A stretch of 64,000 nt of DNA from Clitoria ternatea (Eukaryota > Streptophyta > Magnoliopsida > Fabales > Fabaceae). Below are positions 35,542 to 47,935 of the stretch, in pieces. Each line of letters opens with the position of its first letter. Position 1 is the stretch's first letter. The notes under the pieces were generated by a model, which saw only the letters and a list, made by a program, of their open reading frames with translations, was not told the DNA's origin and did no database searches. The stretch covers positions 8,566,001 to 8,630,000 of the forward strand of contig CM075675.1 of NCBI GenBank assembly GCA_037962975.1. The letters run 5' to 3'. The position numbers and the translations under genes were made by a program.

Positions 35542-37800
35542 TTACAAGATAAGGTTGAGAATGATTTGAAGGAATCTTCTTGCTGTTATGGCAAACATGC
35601 ACTTAAAAGGATTCAATCTAGTGTTTCTTTGTCTCAATCTAAATATCTGTCTCAAGTCAGAAACATGATCACCATCAACCGGTGTTTTGGCAATAATATT
35701 ATCAATGTACACCTCAACACTTTTCCTATTGACGTCATCAAAAAATTTATTCATCATCCTTTAATAAGTAGCATCAAATTTTTGAGCCTGGAAGAAAGCA
35801 TTTTATAATAAAAAACTCTTTTATCATTGATGAATGTTGTCTTCTTCTTATTCTTCGTATACATGGGTATCTGGTTGTACCCTAAATATGTATCCATGAA
35901 AGAGAGAAGTGCAAACCCAAAACAATTGTCTACCAATTTATCAATATTGGGAAAAGAGTAAGGATCCTTTAGACATGCCTTATTGAGGTTAGTATAATCA
36001 ATACACATCTGTCATTTGCCATTTGCTTTCTTTACCATCACCATATTTAAGAGCCACAAGGTGTAATAAACCCCCTTACGAATCCAACTTTAAGAAGCTC
36101 CTAAGTAGCATCAAAAATCACTTTTTACTTTTTAAGACCTAGTCACTTTTTTCCTTTGGGAGAAAGGTTTAGCTTCTAGGTAAACTGTTAGGTTGTGGCA
36201 ATAGAAATAAGAATCAATTCTTGGCATATACGACGTCGTCCAAGTAAAGAGATCTTTTCTCTAAATCAACAATTCCTTCAAATCCTTCTCAACCTTCTCT
36301 TGTAAGCCCACATCAATGTTAGTCGTCTTTTCTAACTATCACCAATCTAAAACTTCACACGACCCCTCTCTAGTTAAGGTCGGATAAGGTGTTCCTTATC
36401 TTCGCCAAAGTTAGCCCTTAGGTCCAAGTCATATTGCATGACACTCTCTGAAGGGTTAATTCATTCAATTTTCTCTTTTTATTAAATTCCTCCAACTTCT
36501 TAACATCTAGGCTAAGATTGTATAACTGTCAGGATACCTCCCTTCAGAGTTGCCACCATTCAAAATCATGGCTTTTAGCTTATGCAAAGAAGGTTGGCCA
36601 ATAATGACATCAAAAGGTGACCTCGGATCCACTACCAAACATTTTGTCCTCGTTGTTTTAGACCCTGAGATGCCTTCAAAGGCAATAAGGGTTTCTACGT
36701 ACCCCCTAGCGTGAGTTATAGCCTTATTAAAGGCTATTAGCTCTTGCTCAAATGGCATTAAAAGTCCCATGTGTTAAAAGGCATCATAAAATAGTATGTC
36801 TGTTGAGCTTCCTCTATATATTAGGAGGCATTTCATTATTTTTTTTGCAAATGACAGCCTCAATCACTATTGCATCATCATGGGATATACTTCTATTATC
36901 CTCAGTATTTAGGGATCTTCATCTTTTCTTCTTGTATCCTTTTTTTGGTGGCTCTATGACTTGGCCATTCTCATCAATGTACTTTCGTACCTTTCTCTAA
37001 TGTACCAGGGTTTCAATTTCGTATTTTAGCCTCCTATATCGACCAATTGAATGGTCATGCCTTTTATGATACTCAAAAAAGAAACATTTATCTTGCTCAG
37101 GCTTCAAAGTCTAGGGTTTCTCAGCCTTAACTCTAAGCAATCCCGCATGTCTTAACTTCTTGAAAATCTACAAAGGACCTACTTTCAAATAAGTATAATC
37201 TATATAGGAAACTTTTTCTTTCTTCAGCTTTTGATGTGAATCCTTGAGTTTGGCAAGACGTGTTGGTTCCGCCTTATGTATCTCCTCACTGATGTACTTA
37301 TGTGCTCTTCCTTAAAATTTATTCATCGTCAAAGGTTCCTTTCTTGCCAAAGAAATAATGAAAAAAGATGTCGACGTAATAACCTCAATTGTGATATGCA
37401 ACCGTATCTCATTTATTAACCATAAATTGAGGCTAACTTCCTTATTCAACTTAGTAAAAAATTCATGTTGGGTTTTTGACTCCCTCTACTTGACCAAAGA
37501 AAATGTATGAGAGGTTTTGGGAGCCATTATGGAGTTGACAATATGAAAAGCGTTCCAATTATCTATCAACATTGGGGGAATGATTTTAAACCACTTCAAA
37601 GCCTCACCTTACAAAGTTATGGAAAAACTATACACCATACATTGTCAACAACTCCCATATACACTATTTCATTGGGAAAAGTGCCAAGATGTTTTTCAAG
37701 AACAGAGGTTCCATCATATTTATCAATGGGCAAAGGCATATAAGTTTGAAAAGCTTCTAGTACCTGGACTAGAGAAAGTACATGAATGAAAATAGTGAGA
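35542..37800 (-). pseudogene. Ty3/gypsy retrotransposon remnant (Gag, protease, reverse transcriptase)
   Basis: Minus-strand blocks occur in the retroelement order. Gag lies at about 37740-37350 (IDKYDGTSVLEKH, then EALKWFKIIPPMLIDNW in another frame). An aspartic protease-type end is at 36770-36507 (CLVVDPRSPFDVIIGQPSLH). Reverse transcriptase is at 36008-35542 (CIDYTNLNKACLKDPYSFP, SFMDTYLGYNQIPM, and a degraded catalytic box reading YIDN where the family has YVDD). Frames are interrupted many times. RNase H and integrase are missing on the low-coordinate side and no LTR pair was recognised. The KACxKDxYPLP-type RT motif is typical of plant chromovirus-unrelated (Tat/Athila-like) gypsy groups; assignment to a lineage is inference. 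Confidence 0.75.
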
Positions 37801-39302
37801 GAAACAATATAAGGTCGTTATTAATGTCAGTTGGTATCCCCTGGATGAGGTATAAAAATAGTCAACTGAGGCATCTGACTTGCATAAATGGGGGAAGGAT
37901 TAGGTTGAGGTGTCTAATTAAGGTACTATTAGGACCTTGGCAAACATTTCAGTTTCATTTTAGTTTCAAAATTTTGTAAACGGTTCTCAATCCACAAGGA
38001 CGTAACAAATACTTGGCAAAAGGAATTAATTGTTGTTAATTTACCACTAAAATTACTTATAAGAAATTGTCACAAGTAAAGATCATGGAAGGTTTGATTT
38101 GAAATTTTATAATTAATAAAAGAAAGCATAATTTGCGTAGAAGAGATTAAAATTAAGAAAAGTATTGGAATCGAACTCTACCTTTTCAGTTTATGTTCTT
38201 ATAATTACTAGGTTTAATTATGTAATTAACTAAGTCACTGAAACTTAAATTCAATGAACCGAATTCCTCGAAGCATGAATCCTAAACTTTATCTTTAAAC
38301 GAAGATCTCCCTAATGAGTAAAGATAGAATTAATATTATAAACGAATACTAACAATGACAATATAGGTATCTGATCTCCAAAGTCTGACAACAAGAATGC
38401 ATTCAATTGAATTACCTATTGTATTTGATCTCTAGGGTTTAGGATTTATAGTCTAGAATGACAATATAGGTATTTTATTTTATTTTATTTTATTTATTCA
38501 AATTGATTATTTAAATTTATGTTATATTAATTTATTTTAATTTTGATTTCTAATTTTTCTCAATTTAAAAATACCTATATTGTCATCCTTACCATGAATG
38601 CATGTATATGTATATGTTTCTATTAAATTTTTTTCTAAATTAATAATACATAGAATCTTGACATAAAATATTACATATTTGACTTTACTTATTTGTAAAA
38701 TGTTATAATTTTATTTGATGTTTGATATTTATTTTTAATTTCCTAAAGAAGTCAAATCGAACATATATGCGGTTACTGCAATAGTACATTTACAAACGAA
38801 AATAAGTAAAAGAACATATCTTGTTAATTCAATGAGTCATTTTTTTAAAAAATAGATAGATAATTGATCATTTGATCTAATTATACCCAATATAGTAAAT
38901 TCAACAATAATTTTTTAATAGAAAATCTAATTATAATTGATCTTTTAATTGTTAATTACTTTTATGGTATTAAAGAATTAATTATCATTATTATTTTAAA
39001 AAATTTAATTGGTATAAAATATGTTAATTATTATGAAAATTAAAAATAATTTATATACAAATAAAACATGTACAATAGATTTGAAGATTATGGTATCTTT
39101 TAAAATTGCTTAGTTGATATATACTTATTGTTAGTAACTCCATAATATATTGTGTTAACTAAATAATTTCTATTTCAAATTTTATTAACAAATTATATAT
39201 ATGATTGTTTTGATTATAAGTAATTGTCATAATTATAGATGATTAGTTTTATTATAAAAATTAGCTAAAATTACACATAATATCTAGTTTTATAAGTATA
39301 CG
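37801..39302. other. AT-rich DNA with a short inverted-repeat structure
   Basis: No gene is recognised. The stretch 37976-38450 has mixed composition and may be untranslated retroelement sequence. The remainder is very AT-rich. Confidence 0.4.
38458..38585. repeat. Perfect 19-bp inverted repeat around an AT-rich core
   Basis: ATGACAATATAGGTATTTT at 38458-38476 is repeated in inverted orientation at 38567-38585. A third, direct copy of its first 16 bases occurs at 38355-38370. The 128-bp unit could be a very small MITE or a deletion product; no target duplication was identified. Confidence 0.6.
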
Positions 39303-41937
39303 TGTAATGTCCTTTTCTTAATTCCTAAAATTTATCTAAGGGTCTAATAAAATCATAGTAAATTTTAAGCATTTGAAACTTTCCTAACAACAAACAATAC
39401 GAATCTAAGGGATACACAACCCAAATCATACAAAACCCCTCGATTTTGTCTCTAGTAATTGATTACACAAATTTAGTAACCGATTACCAGGTAATCAATT
39501 ATTCGCGAGCAACCTGTGTAGGATTTCAGTCTGCGCTTTAGTAATCGATTACATAATCGATTATCAGACAGATACACCTATAGAATTATGTAGAATTTGG
39601 CTTCCACAGCTAACTTACACGCTACCTAACTTGCCCTTTTAACTCCGATTACTACAAAACTTTATGGGCACTACCTATGACTCATTTTGGACCTATAGGC
39701 GCGGTTCATGCTCAAAAATTCCTTTGGATTATGGAGATATGTGCTAAAATACATTTTGGCTCATTTTCAAATAGTTTTACTACCTAAATCACTTTAAATG
39801 CAAGTAACTTGACAATCTCTTTACCCACACACATCCTAAATATGCCTAGGGTTTTATGAATACCCTTCAGGGACTCCAGATTCAATTGAACTCAAATTCA
39901 CCCTCTCAATTGGCTAGCCATTTCTTATTACAAGTCAAACTCTTTAATCGTAATCTTAACGACTCGTCACTAATATACTTATCATCATTAATTCCTAATT
40001 GAACTTGGCTATGTTTAGGTACATCCTATAGTCCATAAATACTATCAGGCAAACCTAAATTAGCATTTTACTCCCATGACTATTCACATTCTAATATCAC
40101 CATAGACATCCACATAGAATTAACTCAATGTCATTCAATCATTCAATCACCATATACACATACATATACATCATACATACCATCACAGTAACTTGCCTAT
40201 AATCATATATACATCATCAATCTAATGGCTTAGTGCCATATTACAGTTCCTAGACATCAATTACTCTACTTGACATCAACCACATCAAATCAATTATTTC
40301 GACATACTCAGGCATAACTATCCACTACACTGGCAATATAACTCATTGACTTGGCAATCAAAAGATATCTCAATCATTCGTCACACACCTCCTCTGATAT
40401 CGAAATAGTCATAATCATCCACCATATAACAACATGTATCACAAAACACCAGATACACATATATTTACATAAACCATCATCATAACACTAAATGCTCAAA
40501 ACATAACATATACACGTATTTACACATATACATCAATGTCCAAATATCCTTGGCATTGCTCCACCAACTTATCTAAAACTGGTCTCCGCAACGTCCACAA
40601 TGTCCATGTCTTTAGTCATTAAAACAACAGTAAGGGTGAGTGAGTGGCAATACAAATAAATGCAAATAATCAAAATTCAGGAGAAAAGCATAGCACAACT
40701 AAACAGCCTACTCAATTACTCACTCTACCACTTCTTCATCACACAGTTGTAATATAACTCAATGTCATCTATTCATCAATTTCACAATTCATAAACTAGA
40801 TCTTTAGCATCACATTTAACTCATCAATATCATAATATTCCACATAATTTTACCACTGGCTCTTAGTCAAGATAATATATGACTCTTTAGTATCTGGATA
40901 CTAAATTGGATCGGTCATCAGCTGGGGGTCCTACCCGACCACCCGTGAACTCTACCTGGTCCACTAAGCCCAACCGCTCCCCATCTCACCACTTGGTAGC
41001 TTAATTGGGTCACACTCGACCACGAGAGCCAAAAATAAGAGATAACTATATCGATCAGTCTTCTACACCACACAATATACACATATAGCAAATCTATCAC
41101 AACATCAACTCAAATAAAATCTCAAATAATCAATCCTGGCACTATGACCATTAACTTGGGATCTCAACTAGCCACTTAGGCACATTCTTTCTCTGCTATC
41201 TCATTTCACAATATCTCTTAATTCATCACATTATTTAATAATTCATTATCATTTTACTTCATCATCCCACATCATCATCTTATTTGCCATGATAATAAAA
41301 TTTCCAAAAATTCAACATATGATCAACATCTCTCCATCAATTAAATTTTATTTTCATGACCTATCAACATATAGTTTCATAATTTACAACATAATCCCTA
41401 ACATACTCTTATAATTAAAGTTACAAACATTTCATGGTTTAAATCATACTCAATGATCAATCAATTCATTCCTCCTCCCCACAATCTAATTAAACATATT
41501 CAAACATATGCAAAATGATGATGAAGGGAAAGTCGATTAATTAAAGATGAACCAAAAGACGATGAAGTAGTTCAGTGGAAGAAGATAAATTGAATGTTAA
41601 TGATGAAGAAGAGAAATCGATGGTTGTTATGAAGAAATCAAAACAGAAGAAAAAGAACCAAATGGATAACCGAGAGACACAATATATGGATTTAAACGCC
41701 TTTAAAGTCACATCAATAATAAATGATCAAATAAAGTTTATTAGGAGAGGTAAAATTTAAAAGTTGAAAGTTGAAAGGGTGAAGAGATTAAGAGAATAAG
41801 CATATTGAGTTTCGAGAAGGTTAAAGAGACAAAGAGACTTTTCAAAATATAAAGAGAATAAAAAGTTTTTTTTAATAAAACATATTTAAAAAATACTGAA
41901 TAAAAAGTTTAGTAATAAGAGACTGGGTCATTTCACA
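39303..41937 (+). mobile_element. Long solo-LTR-like element A, about 2.6 kb
   Basis: The element starts TGTAATGTCCTTTTCTTAAT and shares its opening 60 bases (including CCTAAAATTTAT and a GGGTCTA block) with element B at 42755. Interior segments also correspond, such as a block with GGTCC and CCACGAGAGCCAAAAATAAG at about 40910-41040 that recurs in B and C. The right edge, taken at 41937 after CTGGGTCATTTCACA, is approximate and no matching 5-bp duplication was found. No coding region is present. Interpreted as a decayed solo LTR of a large plant gypsy element. Confidence 0.55.
39455..39564. promoter_or_regulatory. Cluster of GTAATCGATTAC-type palindromes in LTR A
   Basis: Sites at 39455-39466, 39476-39487, 39491-39502, 39541-39552 and 39553-39564 are variants of the 12-bp palindrome GTAATCGATTAC (GTAATTGATTAC, GTAACCGATTAC and so on). 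The inner TAAT/ATTA halves resemble homeodomain protein sites. A binding function is inferred. Confidence 0.5.
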
Positions 41938-42177
41938 CAATAAAAAAGATTTCTACAAACTCAAAGGAAAGTGGCATTTTAGAGGGAAATTAAGTTCTTA
42001 ATATGATGACACCTAGGATTGGATGTTCTAAAATTTCATATCTTTTTATATAAAAGTATTGATAGATGTGTTAGTTAATTTAAATTTTCAAAACATCGTG
42101 AGAAATGCATATATACCATATATTTCATATCATGAAATTAAATTTGCAAAACTAGTATGTTATAAGAATCTTACATA

Positions 42178-42181
<4 letters not shown>

Positions 42182-42208
<27 letters not shown>
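42182..42208. repeat. (TA)n microsatellite
   Basis: A run of alternating T and A of about 27 bases, visible directly. Confidence 0.9.
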
Positions 42209-42210
<2 letters not shown>

Positions 42211-42904
42211 GAAATAATTATATCCCTTATATTTGACTTAAAAAAAAATACCTTACATACCTCATATTTAACGGAATGGTTAATCTTAAGCCTTGAAAGC
42301 AAGGGCAATTGCCTAGGGCCCATTGTTGATAAGGGTTCAAAATAAATAATTTAGGTTATGTAGAGGAAAAAATCAAAAACTTTAAATGAATTCATAATAA
42401 CTTAGTAGATAAGGTCTGTGTGTTTTAAATTAATAGTTGAGGGTCCAACCTCTTTTACACCACATGAAATTTTCTTGTTCCATTATTGTTTTTATTTCTA
42501 TAATCTTCTATACTTAGATCCACTCTTAATCACACTAGAAAATCGCTTGTCTATTAACTTTTTGTTATGTAAATTATTTAACAGATTATTATTTTCCTTT
42601 GAAGTATTTGTTAACTTTAATAACTTTGATATTAATATTTTGTTAATTTTTATGTTTATATGGTCTTAATTTTTAATTTTTTTATGGTCATTGTTAATTG
42701 TTTAATTCTTTTTATTTTTTATGTTGTTTTTGAAGGAAAGTATTGGAGTACTATTGTAACGTCCCCTTAGCGATTCCTAAAATTTATCCCGGGGTCTAGT
42801 AATTTTATTAAATTTTTCACTTTTAAAACACCCCCGGTGATAAACAATAGGAACCTAAAGGCTATATTACTCAAGACAACATAAACCTGCATTATCGGAC
42901 TCTG

Positions 42905-43048
42905 GTAATTGATTACAGGAAACCTATAATCGATTACACGCCCTGGTAATTGATTACCTCAAATTGGTAATCAATTACTTAAGAAACAATGTACATAATT
43001 TTAGTTTACCCTCTGGTAATCAATTACAGGGAAGCTATAATCGATTAC
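42905..43048. promoter_or_regulatory. Cluster of GTAATCGATTAC-type palindromes in LTR B
   Basis: Six sites occur at 42905-42916, 42926-42937, 42946-42957, 42967-42978, 43016-43027 and 43037-43048, all variants of GTAAT[C/T][G/A]ATTAC. They start 150 bases into the LTR, the same relative place as in LTR A. Function is inferred only from motif conservation. Confidence 0.5.
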
Positions 43049-43626
43049 CTTCAGCATAAAATGTAGAATATGTAGATTTTTAGTATGTGGACCAACTCCC
43101 GCCCTACTTAATTTGCTCGTTTCAACTCCGATTGCCATGAAACTTCATGGGCATTATGTTTCCCTCATTCTAAACATGTTAGCGCAGTCTGTACTCAAAA
43201 GTTCCTTCATATGACTAAGTTACACGCTAAAATGTATCTTAACCAAATTTTGACCAACACAATGTTTAAAACCTAACAAATGGTCTTCAAATCAAACAAT
43301 GACCATACACCCAAGTTCTAAATGATCTTGGGAACCTATTGGCACCATCCTAGGATTCCAATTCCCATCAAATCTCAGAATCACATACTCAGTTGGCTCA
43401 AATAGCCTATTTCCTCACGTTACGTGTATCATCCTAATTCACTAGCATCATCGATACCCCAACGTAATTCCATCATCAGCTATAGCATGATCATTAACTC
43501 ACCTATACGATGGCTCAGTGCCATTCACACACATACTCAACACAGAACCTGGCTATATCACTCATCAAATAATTACACATCATAATCCTAGTCACACATC
43601 ATAACAAAGATGCTAACAAGGGTACC

Positions 43627-43834
43627 ATTAAAAAAAATATTAATTATATATTTAATCTCTATCTTTTTTCCGTTGCGACGGGGTGTTGTTGTCGTCGTTG
43701 ATCAATCAGCAACGACCTATCTAGCAATGGTGAATCTCCCATCAAAAATACTGTCACTAATGTAGTTAGTGACGAAGTATGGGTACTTTAGCGACGAGTT
43801 TGTTCCGTCGTTGTTTGGTATTTTTTTAGTAGTG
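43627..43834. mobile_element. Small relic of the 9-kb CACTA family nested in LTR B
   Basis: The right end, read on the minus strand, is CACTACTAAAAAAATACC, very close to the right TIR of the 14241-23237 element (CACCACTAAAAAAACACC). Next to it are degraded copies of its AGCGACGG-type motif (for example AGCGACGAG at about 43792 and GCGACGGGG at about 43675). The base triplet ACC follows the end (43835-43837) and also precedes ATTAAAAAAAATA at 43624-43626, which could be the eroded left TIR. It would be a deletion derivative of about 208 bases. The surrounding LTR text resumes on both sides. Confidence 0.55.
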
Positions 43835-45949
43835 ACCCCTTGAACCCAACTTGGTCCACAGAGCCTTGTTTGGCTTTCCACCTCAACCATTGGATCCTGT
43901 TTGACCTCTAGGTAACTCAATTAGATCCTACTTGATCACGAGAGCCAAAAATAAGGGGTGAAATATACTATCGGTTGTCCCCAACTACACAATTCACATA
44001 TATTCATTTAAATTTTCTTTCTCTTTAATAATTGGCACAAAGGCCTCATTTAAATGAAATGGCGGCTACACAAAACCGGCCTAACGCACAAAGTCTCATA
44101 TCATCATATAGTCATTCAAAACATCAAGTCACAACCAAGGGGTGGCCACACAGACTTGGTCCAAAGAATATATTCTCAATCAAATTCCACATAAACACTA
44201 AGGCACATTAACCACAATCATCACAAAGCACTACACAACTCATCATACACATCGCCTAACAATTATCATAAGTCATAGACTTTTTACAATCATCAATCCG
44301 CTCAATTTTCATTACATTCTGATTTTACTTATTATTTCATATAATCATGGTATCAATTTCATCTACATTAAAATTCCTTGTCAAAGTCATATACCACAAT
44401 GTCATACCACAATTTTAAGTCAACATCAATTCCATTGTGTATGTATGTATATGTGTGTATCAATCTTTTCACTTACAATTCATCACTATTCAATTCATCA
44501 ATTTATAACATCATTTATAATTCATCACCAATTTAATCATCATCTCATGTTAAGATACATGCGCTAAAATAATGAAACTCCATAATTCTAACACATAGTC
44601 ACAAGCATACTCATATACTTTATAAGTTCATCCTCGTGCTCATATAGTTCAAAGTTCAAACTACCATAATCATCATCGCTTCTATATTATTCACAATTCA
44701 TTATTCATTAAAGCTTATCAAGCATTTACAATTAATCCTCTAATTTTCTTAATCATACGTCATAGACATAACAAAATTTAATTCTCTATTCTCATTAATT
44801 TCACTTTCATAATTTCACCACGATTCTTATATATAATTAAATTAAATAATTAAAATTAATGTTCATGTCCTTTTTGAACTTTGATGGGAGTCGATAATCA
44901 ATTCTAAATTAATTAAGACTCTAGACACCCCTTACCTTGATTCCTCACTTTTGAAGCTTCTAGCCAAATGCCAACCTCATCAAATTTACAAAATATCTAT
45001 ATTTAAGAAAGTTATGAATCGAATTAGCATTTCTGGCCTTTAGAAACAACACCATTGTACCAAAATAACATCGAGCTCCAATTCAAAGTTCCCAAAACAT
45101 ATTGTTTTCAGTCTCGACCCTCGATTCCAAGTTCCGCTATAATTGACGGCTTCCCGACGCTCGTTCCTTCACCTTACCACGTCGAAACAAAACCCCATTA
45201 GTTATTTAGCGACACCCACAAAGTTTAGAACCACCTTCTAGCTTTCAAGTATCATAAAATGGAAATGAAACCCCTCCCCCCCAATAGCATGTCATTGGTT
45301 AGAGAAAGAATGGGAAGAAAGCGTGAAATTAGAACCACTCATCACATCTAACTTTATCTCCATGCCTCAAAAATGTCATAAAAAAGAGAAACTCAAAACC
45401 CTCATAACCTTACCATTTTCGGTTTTAGAAAGTGAAGGAGAGAAACATGATATTGAAACTACCCATGAACTCACCCCATTCCCCTGGTCACGATGATGCC
45501 TTCAATTTGAAGTTTCAATAAGAATTTAAACGCCAATTGGGCCTTGTGATCACACAACCATGAAAGCATGAGAAAGAAGAACAAGCTCGCGTGTGGCTAT
45601 GTCAAAGAAGGAGAAAGAATGAGAAAAAAATGTTTGACATAAAGGCATTGTGGTCATTTGCCATTTTCATTATCTTTTCCCATTTCTTTTCTTTTCTTTT
45701 CTTTCTTTTTTTTATTCTACTTCTATGTTCAAATACATTTTACTTTTACCCTAATGGTAACATAAAATTCACCATTGCTAGTTTGATTTAATCCACTTCT
45801 TTAATTGATCACCTCCAAATAATTAATTTGATTTTATTTCGAGTTAAATCCCTTAATTATCTAATTTAATATTCCACAAATTTACAAATAATTTATTTAT
45901 CAATTTTCTAAAGTGCCACCAATAAAATTTTAATTACTGGGATGTTACA

Positions 45950-46376
45950 ACTGTTTATTATTTTTAGGTTTATTATTATGTTTTGTATTAGGATGAAATA
46001 TTCTATTTATATGTTCAGAATTTATTATGATTTTGTTAATATTAGTTTGATTATTTAATAAATTTTCTTCTTTGATAAAAAAAAATAATACTAAGAGGGA
46101 TCATTATGTCAAGAGACCATATATAGCATATGTGTGCTTTAATCTAACTAAACATGCTAATAAATAATTATATTTGAATTCTCAATATATATGATTAAGG
46201 ATATTGACTGTCCCGTGCTTAAATATGACTACATCAACCTGTTGAGTCTAGAGATAAATGTATCATGATATATTTGCTATACTCATGATAGAACAAATCT
46301 ATATATGATTTAACAAAATAGGCATTAAATATATAACTCTCATGTACTTGTTAAAATGTATCTTATGGGAAATAGG

Positions 46377-46432
<56 letters not shown>

Positions 46433-47635
46433 TGTTTAAAAAAACCAGAGTAAGTAAATTCACATTATCCATAATTCCAATCCAACACTACAGGTAGTGA
46501 AATTTTATATTACATACAAGTAGTATGAATTTTAACGATATTTAAATAAAAAAAATAAATTTAACGATTAAAAAAATGATACTAAGAATGTCGCTTATCA
46601 TTTACATTGCATTCAAACCATTCAAAGTGTTTTCCTTCCTATACATCCTCAAATAGGCACAAAAAAACTCTACTAGATTTTAAACTCATGAAGCTAAATA
46701 GAGTCTCTAGAACTTATGATTTCATGCTCTATTTCATTCCCCAATCATGTCAAGGCTCTTTATGTAAGGGAGTTGCTCCTCATGCATTCCAAGAATGGAG
46801 AGGATAATGGCCTTTAGAGCAGAAGAAATAACACTTTAGATTCAGAGTTTACTTCATACTCATTTATATTTTATATTTTTACTTTATACTAATAAAATGT
46901 TAATGTTCATGTCATCAAAAGAAATGGAAGAGAATTAAACTTAAGCGGAGCAGCTAAATCAAAGGCTTCATTTTGTTAACTTAGATTTATATTTCTATGT
47001 AACTTAAAACAAATATCAAGATGTAATTTTATTTAGTAGTTTTATACAATATTCATATCATACTTATAGTTATGTTGAATAATCATAATTTTAATTGATT
47101 TTCATAAAGTTATTGTAAGTATAACGGAAATGATTAATATGAATTTTATGATATTCAAAATTATTAATATTTGTAATTTCAATAAATTTATAACAAATCA
47201 TAATTATTTAAATAATTAATTATCAAATCTGATTCAAACAAATTAAAATCAGATCAAATTTTAAAAATAAATTATACAAATTCAACTTAATCTAATACAA
47301 TTCAATTAACTCAATACAATTGAATTAACTTTGATCATTTCAAATTTTCTCGGCACTACTACCTAAACATTATCACAAAAGAAAGGTTGAACCATTAGAT
47401 AATGTTTAAAGGTTAAAAGTTAATAATAACTAAAAACATATTATTTCTTTTTTGTTTTACAAAAATATCTATTAGTATTTCCTATCGCGATCTTTATTTT
47501 TCTTAACGCTATCCATATCGTTATATATTCCTAAAATCACACTCATATAAGATTTTTTTTTATATAATAAAAATGGCGTAAACATCGCTATGCACTCACT
47601 ATCATATCAATATACACATGATTGAGTCTACAGTA
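45950..47635. other. AT-rich intergenic DNA, no gene recognised
   Basis: It contains a long (TA)n tract at 46382-46430. No coding or structural feature was otherwise recognised. Confidence 0.5.
46382..46430. repeat. (TA)n microsatellite, 49 bases
   Basis: About 24 uninterrupted TA units, visible directly; among the longest simple repeats in the window. Confidence 0.97.
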
Positions 47636-47830
47636 GTATTTCACTGGTAAGGTAAATAATTTTTATAGACTAAAATAAACTGTTCTACACTATTTGCAAA
47701 GAGAAAATCTACAGACCACATCCAATTTAATGCCAAAAAATAATATAGAGAAGAAAAAAAGGACAAGAGAGTATCGTTTTCTTCTGACTTCTCAGAAACT
47801 TCTGGGAATCGGTCCCATACGGTTAAACAA

Positions 47831-47855
47831 CGCACGTGACAGTTTGTCACGTGCG
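47831..47855. promoter_or_regulatory. Perfect 10-bp inverted repeat with two G-boxes
   Basis: CGCACGTGAC (47831-47840), spacer AGTTT, then GTCACGTGCG (47846-47855). Each arm contains CACGTG, the G-box bound by bZIP and bHLH proteins. It lies about 80 bases beyond the stop codon of the heat shock factor gene. A further CCACGTGTCA (47929-47938) overlaps that stop codon. Whether these act as DNA elements or as a transcript hairpin is unknown. Confidence 0.6.
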
Positions 47856-47935
47856 CCTCCGCGTGTTGGGTCTCGGATTCCCTACGCCATTGAGTATCTA
47901 ATCTAAAATGTTCCTTCGCTCACACATCCCACGTG

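Larger units (their letters stand above)
42755..45949 (+). mobile_element. Solo LTR-like element B, 3.2 kb, with near-perfect 5-bp duplication
   Basis: The element begins TGTAACGTCCCC and ends GGGATGTTACA, so it has the TG...CA ends and short terminal inversion of an LTR. The flanks are ACTAT (42750-42754) and ACTGT (45950-45954), a 5-bp duplication with one difference. The reverse complement of its last 80 bases closely matches the first 80 bases of element C at 54552. It has no gag or pol and no second LTR, so a solo LTR left by recombination is the simplest reading. The length is large for an LTR but fits legume Ogre/Tat-like gypsy elements. A small CACTA relic is nested at 43627-43834. 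Confidence 0.7.

Noticed and set aside
36752..37979. Plus-strand open frames in the gypsy region
   Set aside because: The recognisable Gag and protease blocks read on the minus strand; the plus frames are shadows.
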